NCBI RefSeq assembly: GCF_000963005.1 | Contig: NZ_JZHZ01000007.1 | Coordinates: 2,435,511 to 2,477,711, forward strand | Source of the DNA: Xanthomonas sp. GPE 39 | Lineage (GTDB): Bacteria; Pseudomonadota; Gammaproteobacteria; Xanthomonadales; Xanthomonadaceae | Length of the DNA: 42,201 bases | Direction: 5' to 3' | Part shown: positions 1 to 9,029 of the stretch, piece after piece | Layout: the number at the start of each line of letters is the position of its first letter | How positions within the stretch are numbered: position 1 is the stretch's first letter | Notes under the pieces: generated by a model | Seen by the model: the letters and a program-made list of their open reading frames with translations, nothing else | Told to the model about the DNA's origin: nothing | The model's database searches: none | Made by a program: the position numbers and the translations under genes

Positions 1-28
1 CGGCTGCGGCTGCGGCTGCGGCTGCGGC
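1..28. repeat. 6-bp tandem repeat (cggctg) in chpA
   Basis: Four copies of cggctg followed by cggc. On the minus strand, in the chpA frame, it encodes a run of alanines at the end of the visible linker. It may continue beyond the left edge. Slippage at such repeats could change linker length in steps of two residues without a frameshift. Confidence 0.8.
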
Positions 29-3000
29 GTTTTCCAGCGCCGTATCCATCTGCGCAACGGCGGCGAGCGATACATTCGTTTGATCTTGGCACGATGCTGC
101 ATCGGCATCTGATTCCGCCACGAACGTAGCCTCGGCAGGTGCCTCGGCCTGCATGGCCTCAACCGAATCAGGGTCGGCGCTCAGTGTCGCTATTGCCTCG
201 TCCTGCATGACTGCGGCACTGCTTGCGTCATCGCCGCCGACTGCAGTGACGCTCGGCATGGACGCCGTTGACGGCACTGTCTCCACCTCCCTCGTGAATG
301 CCTCGCCGGCCTCTGCTATGGCGACATGATGCGCAGCGGAGGCTTGCTCGATGGCTATGCCGGCACCAACCGCATCAGCCGCATCAGCCGCATCAGCCGC
401 ATCAGCCGCATCAGCGGTATCGGCGGTATCACCGGCATTGGACGTGTGGGTTTCCGCATCAGTCTCCAGAGCGCGGCTCTCGGTATCGCTGCCGCGCGGC
501 CGATCGTGGAGATGCGACATGGCATCGCCGGCCTGGCCTGTCATCGACGATACCGAGGCATCGGGGAAGTTGGTCGCGTGCGGATGCGGCACAGGCAACT
601 GCGTGGCGTCGTGCGTGTCGATGCAATGCACTTCCACAGCATGCGCTTGCGCGCTCGGCGCAGGCACCTCGTGATCCTGGCGCTGATCGTCACCTGGCTC
701 GTCTTCGTCCGCCGCGTGCGTTGCGCTTGCGGCACTGTCCTGCGAGGCGGGCGACTCCAACGACGGTGGCGGATCCGCAGCCGGGACAGATTCGGCAGTC
801 AACGGCAGCGCCAAGGCCGGTTCGTGGGGCAACTCGTCCTGCACCGACACCACCGGCTCGGCGGGCTCGTGATCGGCCGGCAGCGCGGCGATGTCGGGGA
901 CGGTCGCTACCGGCGACATGTCCTCCTCGCGCGCCCCTGTCATCACCTCAGCAGCGGATACATCGTCAGTCTGCGGCATCGACGATGCGACATGCGCGTC
1001 CTGCTCCGGCTGGTTGGCGTGCGCATGTTCGACGTCAAGCGTGTGCGGCAACTGCAGGCTCGGCGCAGCGTCGGTTTCCGCGATACCACGAAGATCGTGC
1101 GCTAGCGTATCAGCCACATGCGCGGTATCGGGCAGATGCGCAGTATCGTCCAGGAACGCCGAAAGATCGTCGGCAGAAGTGAGCTCTACCGCCGGCAACA
1201 ACTGCGCATCCAGATCAGACTCATGCTGCGCGGACGGTGCATCTTCGTCTTCGTCTTCGTGATAAGCGATGGTCGGCCACTGCACCTGCGGCAATGTGTC
1301 CACCAGTGCTTGCAGGCGCTGCGCCAATTCGGTGAAACGTGGAATCAGCGGCGATGGCGCCTGTAGTTCCTCGATGGTGGCGGCAATGGCATCGCCGACA
1401 TCGGCAAGCGCACGCACGCCCTCGGCATCGACCACGACACCGGCCGCCAACGCACGCTTGACGTAGCTTTCGGCCGGACCGGTGACAGCGGTGATTTCCG
1501 GCACATCGGTCATCGCGAACGCGCCGCTCATGGTGTGCACTGCACGCAGCAGCGCTTCGGTCGCCGGCTGCGGTGCCTCCTGCAACCAGGCGTGGATCGT
1601 TTCCAGATGGGCCGTGACTTCGGCCTCTAGGATTTCGAGCAGCACGCTGTCCACCGACGCCGGCGTGCCCAAGCGCGGTGCGTCGGCCAGAACTGGCGAG
1701 GCGGCGACGTAATACGCCTCCTCGCCAGCGGCAATCCGCTCGGCAACCGCCTGCAACGCGTCGAGTTCGACGTGGAGCACGCCATCACCACGCAACGCCT
1801 CGTTGAACTTCGGCAACACGGTGTAGGCCTGCTCGACCATCGCCACGACCGCCGGGCTGGCCGGACGGGCGCCGTCGAGCACGCGGTTGAGCATGCTCTC
1901 GATCTTCCAACTGAACTCAGCGAGCACGCAGGCGCCAACCAAGCGGCCACTGCCCTTCAAGGTGTGGAACACACGACGGATCGGCCGTAGGTTGTCCGTG
2001 TGACCTGGCGCAGCAAGCCAAGCCGGCAGGAGCTTGCCGAGATTGACCAGTTCTTCATCGAATTCTTCGAGGAAGACAGCGCGGATGTCATCGTCGATAG
2101 CGTCATCGGCTTGAATGAAACCGGCATCGACAGTCGTCACGGCCTCGTTGAACGCATGCTGGCGTACACGACCCACCTCGGCGGCCGTGGCGGCTGGTGG
2201 AACCGCATCGATATCGCGCGTTGCCAATGCGATGGCGGGAACGTGATCGGACGGCGCGGGAGCGATGTCAGTCTCGGCGAGAGCCGCAGCGGCCACCTGA
2301 TCGGACTCATCCTCGTCGAGCACCATCGTGTCCGGCGGCACGGACACCGCATCGTCGGCATGCGCGTGGTCAGCGAAAATACGCTGCGCCTCAGCATCCA
2401 GCTCAATTGCTGATGGCTGCGACGTTTCGTGCCAATCGAGTACATACGCCGGGTCGGTCGCAGCCATCGGCACGTCGGCGAAAGCCAGCGCATCGTCCAG
2501 TTCGATCGTCAGCGTGTCCTCGGATGGATCGGTCGCCACCGACATGGCGGCAGGCATCTCGACGATGACAAGACTCGGATCATCCTGCTCGCCCAGATCG
2601 GCATCGGGCGTGTACACGGGAGACTCGGCATATTCAGCCGCCACCGGATCGAAACCAACCACAGGCGGCAGCGATAACGCATCCGCCGTTGCCTCCAAGG
2701 CAGTGGCCTGCGGGCGGAAGCTCGCCTGCTCCAGCTCCAGTGTGTCGAGGTCAATGTGCAGCGGCTCGGACGTGCCTGTCCACGCTTCCTGCTCGGCGGC
2801 AACCGGATCGAAGCTTAGCGCCTGCGCGCTGTCATCGACGCTGTCGGCAGGCGTCATCATGAGCGTGACGCCCTCGACCAGCTCGGATACGCCATCGATG
2901 TCGCTGTCGACATCGACCTGGGCATTGCCCGCGTCCAACGTCCACTGCGGTCGCGACGAGGGCATCTGCGGCCCCGGCGTTTCCACGACCGGAGCCAGAT

Positions 3001-4333
3001 CCCAGGCAGAGATCGACGGCGGCGCGACCGCCTCGGCCCGATTTTGCTCGGGCGACGGCGTCGATTCACCTTGCGGCGTCGACACGACACTGGGTAACGG
3101 CCAGTAGCGCAGCGCTTCCAGGCTGCTGTGGGCGATGTCGAGAATCTCCTCGCGCCCAGGGCGACGCGCGCGCAGCGCCTCCAGGTAATACTCCAGACTG
3201 GCCATGGCGTCGGCCAGGGTGTCGAGTTGCCGGCCACTGGGCACGCGGCGCTTCTCGATCAATTCAGTGGCAACGTAGCGACGCACGCCCTCCAGGTAAT
3301 CGGCCGGTCGCGGGAGTTGCAGCATGCGCAAGGCGCCGGCAACCTCGACGAGCAGGCGCGGCACTTCGACCAGGCGGTCGTGGTCCCAATTGGTTTCGAT
3401 GAATGCGACGACATGCTCGCGGGCGTTGGCGAAATTGGCCATCGCCTCTTGCGCCAACGCTTCCAGCGTGCGCCGCGCCTCTGCCGCGCTGGCATCGTCT
3501 TGAATGTCGATGCTGGCACCCAGGTAGGCCACTTGATCGTCGAGCGAGGCGTCCACGTACAGCAGCGCGCCGGCGATATCCAGTAATAGGGCTTCATCGG
3601 CCTGACGCTCGCCGTCGACGATGCTGCGCAGCGCATCGCGTTGCTGCACGACCACGCTGCGCGCCACCTCCAGCCCCATCACTCCGAGCGTGTCGGCGAC
3701 GCTGGCGAGTTCGGCAACCTGAGTCTGCAAAGCGGCAACATCGGCACCTGTGCGCAGGTGTAGATCGAGCGCATCCTTGACCCGCAACAGTTCTTCCTTG
3801 ACCGCAGTCCCAACGGTGTCGAGCAACTCGCGGTTACGACCGCTGATGCTGCCACGGGCATGATCCAGTTCGGCCTGGGAGGCCGCAGCGGCATCCGGAG
3901 ACAACGCCAGTAACGCGCTTTCGCCCAAGCCGCTTTCGCCACGCAAGGCGCGGATTTCGTTGAGCAGCGGCAACAGCACAATCGGAATGTCGCGGTGCCC
4001 GTCCTGCAGACGCTCCAGATAATCCGGCAGCAGCACAGTACCGCGCATCAGCGTGGCACACGCCTCGTCGCGGTCGAGCGTCTGGCCGTTCTGCACCGCG
4101 ACCGCCAGCAACTCCAACTCCTCGACCACCATCGCCGAGGCGTACAGCTCGACCATGCGCAAGGTCCCCTGCACTTGGTGCAGGTAGCCGGCGCAGAAAC
4201 CCATGCGCCCGGTGTCGGCGGGCTCCTCGACGAATGCTTCGATTTCGCCACGTACCTGGCGCAGGATTTCGTCCAATTCCGGCTTGACCCAGCCCAGCGC
4301 GGCATGACTCATGGCCTCGCGCAGCGCACTCAT
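1..4333 (-). CDS. chpA: ChpA/PilL-type hybrid histidine kinase, N-terminal part (gene continues off the left edge)
   Basis: The gene starts at the ATG at 4333 and stays open for about 1444 codons to the window edge. It is the CheA-like kinase of the Pil-Chp system that controls type IV pili at the inner membrane. The N-terminal 420 residues are helical, with an Hpt-like HQVQG near residue 48 and the characteristic segment SLEYYLEALRARRPGREEIL near residue 375. Residues about 430-730 form an acidic, Ala/Asp/Glu/Pro-rich linker. A clear Hpt motif FHTLKGSGRLVGA lies near residue 790 and a second (VHTMSGAFAM) near 930. From about residue 1025 to the edge there is another acidic, Ala-rich linker of more than 400 residues. 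The kinase, CheW and receiver domains expected of the family must lie outside the window. It follows pilJ by 114 bp with no pilK between them. Short reading frames in other phases here are shadows. Confidence 0.9.
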   Translation of the reverse strand, partial: MSALREAMSHAALGWVKPELDEILRQVRGEIEAFVEEPADTGRMGFCAGYLHQVQGTLRMVELYASAMVVEELELLAVAVQNGQTLDRDEACATLMRGTVLLPDYLERLQDGHRDIPIVLLPLLNEIRALRGESGLGESALLALSPDAAAASQAELDHARGSISGRNRELLDTVGTAVKEELLRVKDALDLHLRTGADVAALQTQVAELASVADTLGVMGLEVARSVVVQQRDALRSIVDGERQADEALLLDIAGALLYVDASLDDQVAYLGASIDIQDDASAAEARRTLEALAQEAMANFANAREHVVAFIETNWDHDRLVEVPRLLVEVAGALRMLQLPRPADYLEGVRRYVATELIEKRRVPSGRQLDTLADAMASLEYYLEALRARRPGREEILDIAHSSLEALRYWPLPSVVSTPQGESTPSPEQNRAEAVAPPSISAWDLAPVVETPGPQMPSSRPQWTLDAGNAQVDVDSDIDGVSELVEGVTLMMTPADSVDDSAQALSFDPVAAEQEAWTGTSEPLHIDLDTLELEQASFRPQATALEATADALSLPPVVGFDPVAAEYAESPVYTPDADLGEQDDPSLVIVEMPAAMSVATDPSEDTLTIELDDALAFADVPMAATDPAYVLDWHETSQPSAIELDAEAQRIFADHAHADDAVSVPPDTMVLDEDESDQVAAAALAETDIAPAPSDHVPAIALATRDIDAVPPAATAAEVGRVRQHAFNEAVTTVDAGFIQADDAIDDDIRAVFLEEFDEELVNLGKLLPAWLAAPGHTDNLRPIRRVFHTLKGSGRLVGACVLAEFSWKIESMLNRVLDGARPASPAVVAMVEQAYTVLPKFNEALRGDGVLHVELDALQAVAERIAAGEEAYYVAASPVLADAPRLGTPASVDSVLLEILEAEVTAHLETIHAWLQEAPQPATEALLRAVHTMSGAFAMTDVPEITAVTGPAESYVKRALAAGVVVDAEGVRALADVGDAIAATIEELQAPSPLIPRFTELAQRLQALVDTLPQVQWPTIAYHEDEDEDAPSAQHESDLDAQLLPAVELTSADDLSAFLDDTAHLPDTAHVADTLAHDLRGIAETDAAPSLQLPHTLDVEHAHANQPEQDAHVASSMPQTDDVSAAEVMTGAREEDMSPVATVPDIAALPADHEPAEPVVSVQDELPHEPALALPLTAESVPAADPPPSLESPASQDSAASATHAADEDEPGDDQRQDHEVPAPSAQAHAVEVHCIDTHDATQLPVPHPHATNFPDASVSSMTGQAGDAMSHLHDRPRGSDTESRALETDAETHTSNAGDTADTADAADAADAADAADAVGAGIAIEQASAAHHVAIAEAGEAFTREVETVPSTASMPSVTAVGGDDASSAAVMQDEAIATLSADPDSVEAMQAEAPAEATFVAESDADAASCQDQTNVSLAAVAQMDTALENAAAAAAAAA
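371..415. repeat. 9-bp tandem repeat (cgcatcagc) x5 in chpA
   Basis: Five perfect head-to-tail copies of cgcatcagc. In the chpA frame (minus strand) each copy encodes Ala-Asp-Ala, so any change in copy number keeps the frame. Degenerate copies continue to about 435. It lies within the long acidic linker. Confidence 0.9.
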
Positions 4334-4447
4334 CGCGGCGTCTCCGCAACACGGCATGCACGACGCAGTCCCACCAGGACGAAGACGATGTGCGGGAATT
4401 GTTCACGGTACGTCATGTGCGTTTCCTTCCACCCGAGGCCGATCCGC

Positions 4448-6484
4448 TCACGCCGGCAGTTTGAAGTCGGCGACGGAGCGCCGCAGATCGGCGGCCAACT
4501 GCGCCAGCCGGCCGATCGATTCGACGGTCTGTCCGGCGCCTTGCGAGGTCTGCCCGGTGATGCGACGAATCACCTCCATCGTCTGGGTGATGTCGATCGC
4601 CGCCGCCGATTGCTGATGGGCGGCGATGGAGATGTTCTTGATGAGGGTGTTGAGCGCGTTGGACACGCGCTCGATCTCGGTCAGTGCGGTGCCGGCGTCC
4701 TCGGCCAGACGCGCGCCGGACACCACTTCGGAAGTGGTCTGCTCCATCGAACTGACCGCTTCATTGGTATCGGCCTGAATGGTCTGCACCAGGCCCTCGA
4801 TCCGGCGAGTCGCGCCGGAAGTACGTTCGGCAAGCCGCTGCACTTCGTCGGCAACCAGAGCGAAACCGCGCCCGGCTTCACCGGCAGAAGCGGCCTGCAC
4901 AGCGGCATTGAGCGCCAGGATATTGGTTTGCTCGGAAATGTCGTTGATCAGTTCGACGATGGAGCCGATTTCCTGAGTGGATTCGCCCAGGCGTTTGATG
5001 CGCTTTGAGGTTTCCTGGATCTGATCGCGAATCTGGTCCATGCCCTGGATGGTCTCGCGGACCACACCAGCGCCCTCGGCGGCGATCACCACCGAGCGCT
5101 GCGCAACCTCGGCCGATTCGCTGGAGTTGCGCGAGACTTGTTCGATGCTGGAGGCGATTTCGTTGATGCGCACGGATGCCGAGCCGATCTGCTCGGCCTG
5201 GCGACCTGCGGCCTCGGCCAGTTGCCGTGCGGTGGACTGGGTTTCCTCGGCGGACAGGGCCACGTTGGCCGAGGTGTCGTTGATCGTGGTGACCAGATGC
5301 CGCAACTCATCGACGGCGTAGTTGATCGCGTCCGCGATGGCGCCGGTCATGTCTTCGGTCACCGACGCTTTGACCGTCAAGTCGCCTTCGCCGAGGGAGC
5401 TGATCTCATCGAGCAAGCGCATGATCGCTTGCTGGTTGCGGCTGTTGTATTCGACCTGGGTCTGATAACGGATTTCCTGCTCACGGCTGCGACTACGCAC
5501 GCTGGTCCAGACGAAGCCGACGATCGACAGCAATGCCAACAGGCCGGAGATCACGCCCAACCAGAAATTCGGAAACAGACGCGTATCGCGGATGGAGCCA
5601 AACGCGGAAAAGGCATCGAACAACTTCTTGCTGTCGTCCAGCATTTTGTTCGAGCCATCGATCAGCGCGTCGGCTGCGGCCTGTGCCGCGAACAAGCTGC
5701 GCGAACTGGCCAGCAACGCATCCAGATCCTTTTTCATTCCCATCCACTGTGTCTGCGATTGCTCCAACGCAGACAGGGCGGTGGCATTGCGCACCGGGAC
5801 AATGCCCAATTCCTGATTGCCGTTATGCAGGCCATCGAGCATCTGCCCGAATACCATCGCGTCGCGTGCCAGCGCATCACCAGCGTTGACCGCGCTAGGG
5901 CCACCGGCACGCATTTCGGTGACACGACGGGCCATGGTGCCAGCCACCACCACCTGTTGCAGTGTGTTGTAGATCTGCGCGGCGGGCGCGCCGCCGGCGG
6001 TCATCGCGCGCACCACCTCGTTCAATTGCGCCTGTAGCTGCGGCACGCTGGAAACGAAGCGTTCGGCATTGCCGGCCAAAGCCAGCACGGCCGGCTCGCT
6101 GTCCACCACCTGCTGCGCGCTCTTGGCCAACGGCGCCCAAGTGTGGTCAAGCGTCTGCAACGGCCCCGCCACCCCCGCCTCCTGGGCATAGCGTGCATTG
6201 AGCTGGGCGACGGTGTGCTCGACCCGCAGCTTGGTCTGCTTGAATTGCTTGTAGCTATCGGCGTTGCCGGACACCGCCTCGCGGCTCTGGTTGGCGAGCT
6301 GCTGCGACAACACCTGCAAATCGGCCGCGCCGGTGCTGGCGCCGGCCAGACGATTGCCCTGCCAGGTGGCGACACCGGTATTGGCGCCGAACACGATCAG
6401 CGACAACGCCAGCAATCCAAGCCAGGAACTCGTGCCTACGCTGCCAAACTTGCTGGCCTTGCGGGCGTCCGAAGCACTACTCAT
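4448..6484 (-). CDS. pilJ: PilJ, methyl-accepting chemotaxis protein of the Pil-Chp system
   Basis: 678 residues. PilJ is the receptor of the type IV pilus chemosensory array; in the known system it signals through PilI to ChpA. Transmembrane segment 1 lies at about 20-40 and segment 2 at about 307-329, flanking a periplasmic region of about 265 residues. A HAMP-like region follows, then the conserved MCP hairpin tip around residues 517-555 with SEQTNILALNAAVQAASAGE, in which the family's usual 'NAAIEAA' reads NAAVQAA. The start ATG has a GAGGT Shine-Dalgarno just upstream. It lies 40 bp after pilI and 114 bp before chpA, all co-directional, consistent with one operon. Confidence 0.95.
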   Translation of the reverse strand: MSSASDARKASKFGSVGTSSWLGLLALSLIVFGANTGVATWQGNRLAGASTGAADLQVLSQQLANQSREAVSGNADSYKQFKQTKLRVEHTVAQLNARYAQEAGVAGPLQTLDHTWAPLAKSAQQVVDSEPAVLALAGNAERFVSSVPQLQAQLNEVVRAMTAGGAPAAQIYNTLQQVVVAGTMARRVTEMRAGGPSAVNAGDALARDAMVFGQMLDGLHNGNQELGIVPVRNATALSALEQSQTQWMGMKKDLDALLASSRSLFAAQAAADALIDGSNKMLDDSKKLFDAFSAFGSIRDTRLFPNFWLGVISGLLALLSIVGFVWTSVRSRSREQEIRYQTQVEYNSRNQQAIMRLLDEISSLGEGDLTVKASVTEDMTGAIADAINYAVDELRHLVTTINDTSANVALSAEETQSTARQLAEAAGRQAEQIGSASVRINEIASSIEQVSRNSSESAEVAQRSVVIAAEGAGVVRETIQGMDQIRDQIQETSKRIKRLGESTQEIGSIVELINDISEQTNILALNAAVQAASAGEAGRGFALVADEVQRLAERTSGATRRIEGLVQTIQADTNEAVSSMEQTTSEVVSGARLAEDAGTALTEIERVSNALNTLIKNISIAAHQQSAAAIDITQTMEVIRRITGQTSQGAGQTVESIGRLAQLAADLRRSVADFKLPA

Positions 6485-6524
6485 GATGTAACCTCAATCT
6501 TCGATGCGAAAGCAGGCCACACGC

Positions 6525-7055
6525 TCAGGCGGCGGCTTGACGGAATTCCGGGGTGCGCGATAACAGCGACAGCGAGAACACGCCCCAGTCTTGGGCGTCG
6601 CTGCGGAAAGCGCGGTCGATGAAATGCGCATAACGCCCCTGTGCCAGATCACCCGGCTGCATGGCCTGCGCGGCGGTAAAACTACGCTGACCGAATAGTT
6701 CGTCGATGGTCAGGGCGACATCGCCGCCACTTTGACGCATGATCAGGACGCGCTGCCCCTCTTGCAGCGCGGTGCGCTCGCCTTGCAAGAACTGTTTCAG
6801 ATCGATCACCGGGAACAGGTTGCCGCGCAAGTTACCAACACCCAGCAGCCACGGCTGTGCGCCAGGCACCGGAGTGACCGGCGGCATCCGCACGATCTCC
6901 ACCACTTCGCGAAAATCCGATACCAAATGGCGCTTGCCAACGCGAAAGCCGACACCGCGCCAAACGTTCTCGTCAAACGCCAACGCGGGCATCTGCACCG
7001 CGTGGGCCAAGCTGCGTCGCTCGTATGCTTCGAGGATATCGAATGGAGAGCGCAC
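6525..7055 (-). CDS. pilI: PilI, CheW-like coupling protein
   Basis: 176 residues. A CheW-domain adaptor expected to couple PilJ to the ChpA kinase in the cytoplasm. CheW-type signatures are visible: the stretch WLLGVGNLRGNLFPVIDL around residues 89-106 and VLIMRQSGGDVALTIDELFG around 123-142. The chosen start is a GTG at 7055, one base after the pilH stop codon, which suggests translational coupling. The neighbours pilH and pilJ fix the assignment to the pilus system rather than flagellar chemotaxis. Confidence 0.93.
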   Translation of the reverse strand: MRSPFDILEAYERRSLAHAVQMPALAFDENVWRGVGFRVGKRHLVSDFREVVEIVRMPPVTPVPGAQPWLLGVGNLRGNLFPVIDLKQFLQGERTALQEGQRVLIMRQSGGDVALTIDELFGQRSFTAAQAMQPGDLAQGRYAHFIDRAFRSDAQDWGVFSLSLLSRTPEFRQAAA

Positions 7056-7056
7056 G

Positions 7057-7419
7057 TCAGCCGACCAACTGATTGATGCGCGCGATAATTTCCTCTTCCC
7101 GCGGCGGCTTGACGATATAGTCGGTGGCGCCTTGGCGCATACCCCAGACCCTGTCGGTTTCCATCGCCTTGGTGCTGATAATGAGCACCGGGATATGCCG
7201 GGTTGCCTCGTCGCGCGACAATGCGCGGGTCGCCTGAAAACCGCTCATGCCTGGCAGTACCACGTCCATGAGGATCAAATTCGGCAACTGCTCGCGGGCG
7301 AGTGCGAGCCCGTCCTCGGCGTTGTCGACGGCCAACACCTCGTAACCGGCCTTCTGCAGCCACTGCGTGAAAACCGCCCGGTCGGTCGGTGAGTCTTCGA
7401 TCAACAAGATTCGAGCCAT
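7057..7419 (-). CDS. pilH: PilH, single-domain response regulator
   Basis: 120 residues, a stand-alone CheY-like receiver. Phosphoacceptor Asp52 (LILMDVVLPGMSG), acidic residues Glu8/Asp9, Thr83 and the invariant Lys104 (YIVKPP) are all present, so it should be phosphorylated. In the characterised Pil-Chp system PilH opposes PilG and is linked to pilus retraction. A strong GGAAGG Shine-Dalgarno precedes the ATG. It lies 15 bp downstream of pilG and touches pilI. Confidence 0.94.
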   Translation of the reverse strand: MARILLIEDSPTDRAVFTQWLQKAGYEVLAVDNAEDGLALAREQLPNLILMDVVLPGMSGFQATRALSRDEATRHIPVLIISTKAMETDRVWGMRQGATDYIVKPPREEEIIARINQLVG

Positions 7420-7434
7420 GCTTCCTTCCCCTGG

Positions 7435-7836
7435 TTAGGCGTTGACGTAAGTACGTATCGCGCCCAGCAGCTCTTCACGCGTAAAGGGTTTGGTGAGGTA
7501 CTGCTCGGATCCGACAATGCGACCGCGCGCCTTGTCGAACAGACCATCCTTGGAAGACAACATGATCACCGGGGTCGCCTTGAACAACGTGTTGCCCTTG
7601 ATCAGCGCACATGTCTGATACCCGTCCAGGCGCGGCATCATGATGTCAACGAAGATGATCTGCGGCTGCTGATCGGCGATCTTGGCCAGTGCCTCGAAAC
7701 CGTCCGTCGCGGTGACGACTTCACAGCCTTCGCGCTTCAGCAACGTCTCGGCGGTACGACGAATCGTTTTCGAATCGTCGATGACCATGACCCGAAGTCC
7801 TGCGAGTGCCCGCCCCGCAGTCGTGTTTTCACTCAT
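7435..7836 (-). CDS. pilG: PilG, single-domain response regulator
   Basis: 133 residues. A CheY-like receiver with a short N-terminal extension. Asp20/Asp21 (VIDDSKTIRRTAE), phosphoacceptor Asp64 (IIFVDIMMPRLDG), Ser94/Ser95 and Lys116 (YLTKPF) are present. The sequence is typical of PilG, which promotes pilus extension in the known system. It is the first gene of the minus-strand pilGHIJ-chpA operon, and the 240-bp gap to gshB holds the divergent control region. Confidence 0.95.
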   Translation of the reverse strand: MSENTTAGRALAGLRVMVIDDSKTIRRTAETLLKREGCEVVTATDGFEALAKIADQQPQIIFVDIMMPRLDGYQTCALIKGNTLFKATPVIMLSSKDGLFDKARGRIVGSEQYLTKPFTREELLGAIRTYVNA

Positions 7837-7890
7837 TTATTTACCCCTAAACGCGATGCTGCATCGAATCGGACATCGCTGCGAAACACC

Positions 7891-7920
7891 ATGTTTCACA
7901 GGACCGGCTATGACTGTCAA
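7891..7920 (-). promoter_or_regulatory. Possible promoter of the pilG operon
   Basis: On the minus strand a perfect TTGACA (7920-7915) is followed 18 bases later by AAACAT (7896-7891), a poor -10 match. It lies 55-85 bp upstream of pilG. A small inverted repeat, GAAACA-cca-TGTTTC (7883-7897), overlaps the -10 region and could be an operator. The perfect -35 is the main support. Confidence 0.35.
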
Positions 7921-8078
7921 GGTTGCCATCACAGGTCTGCATTAAAGCAATTCCCAGCGCTAACCACGTCACATTTTGACCGATGCAGTGTGACAGCGTG
8001 CTGACCCGCGCAGCGAGCGTTGCGCGGCATCGCCACCGACCCGCTACCATTCTCGATTGATTCTCTCGAGTGCCGGCC

Positions 8079-9029
8079 ATGCCGTTCGATGTCATCGTGG
8101 TGATGGACCCCATCGCCAACATCAAAATTGCCAAAGACACGACGTTCGCGATGCTGCTGGAAGCGCAGCGCCGCGGCCATCGTCTGCACTACGTGCGCCC
8201 CGGCGGTCTGAGCCTGCGCGACGGCCACGCCCTGGCCCAGGCCGCGCCACTGCGGGTGCGCGAGGACAAGGCCGGCTGGTTCGAACTGGACGCATTCACC
8301 GACCTGACGTTCGGCCCCGGACAGGTCGTCTTGATGCGCAAGGATCCACCGTTCGATGCGGAGTTCCTCTACGACACCCACGTACTGAGCGTGGCGCAGC
8401 GTGCCGGGGCGCAAGTGGTCAACGATCCGCAGGGCCTGCGTGATTTCAACGAGAAGCTGGCAGCGCTGCTGTTTCCGCAATGCTGCCCGCCAACCTTGGT
8501 CAGCCGCGACGCGGCGGCGCTGAAAGCCTTCGTCCTCGAACACGGCCAGGCGGTGCTGAAACCGCTGGACGGAATGGGCGGACGTTCGATCTTCCGCAGC
8601 GGCAACGGCGATCCTAACCTTAACGTGATCCTGGAAACGCTCACCGACGGCGGGCGCACCTTGGCGCTGGCGCAGCGCTTCATCCCGGCCATCAGTGCAG
8701 GCGACAAGCGCATCCTGCTGGTGGACGGGGTCGCGGTGGACTACTGTCTGGCGCGGATCCCGCAAGGCGACGAGTTCCGCGGCAACCTCGCCGCCGGCGG
8801 CCGTGGCGAAGGCCGCCCGCTCAGCGAGCGCGACCGCTGGATCGCCGCACAGGTCGGCCCGGAGATGAAGCGGCGCGGCATGCGCTTCGTCGGCCTGGAT
8901 GTGATCGGCGACTACCTCACCGAGGTCAACGTCACCAGCCCCACCTGCGTGCGCGAACTGGACGCGCAATACGGGCTCAACATCGCCGGACTGCTGTTCG
9001 ACGCCATCGAGGCCCACCCGGCGCGATGA
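8079..9029 (+). CDS. gshB: Glutathione synthetase
   Basis: 316 residues, the same length as the Escherichia coli enzyme. It joins gamma-glutamylcysteine and glycine with ATP to make glutathione in the cytoplasm. Near-identical family blocks are present: MDPIANIKIAKD near the N-terminus, MRKDPPFD, the ATP-grasp loop LKPLDGMGGRSIF, YCLARIPQG, GNLAAGGRGE and the metal-binding end TEVNVTSPTCVREL. I chose the ATG at 8079 rather than the in-frame GTG at 8070: it gives the family length and has GAG eight bases upstream. It diverges from pilG, and its stop overlaps the tonB start (ATGA). Confidence 0.96.
   Translation: MPFDVIVVMDPIANIKIAKDTTFAMLLEAQRRGHRLHYVRPGGLSLRDGHALAQAAPLRVREDKAGWFELDAFTDLTFGPGQVVLMRKDPPFDAEFLYDTHVLSVAQRAGAQVVNDPQGLRDFNEKLAALLFPQCCPPTLVSRDAAALKAFVLEHGQAVLKPLDGMGGRSIFRSGNGDPNLNVILETLTDGGRTLALAQRFIPAISAGDKRILLVDGVAVDYCLARIPQGDEFRGNLAAGGRGEGRPLSERDRWIAAQVGPEMKRRGMRFVGLDVIGDYLTEVNVTSPTCVRELDAQYGLNIAGLLFDAIEAHPAR

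Noticed and set aside
371-415. Tandem repeat considered as CRISPR or a noncoding array
   Set aside because: Nine-base units with no spacers, in frame inside chpA and encoding Ala-Asp-Ala. It is a coding repeat.
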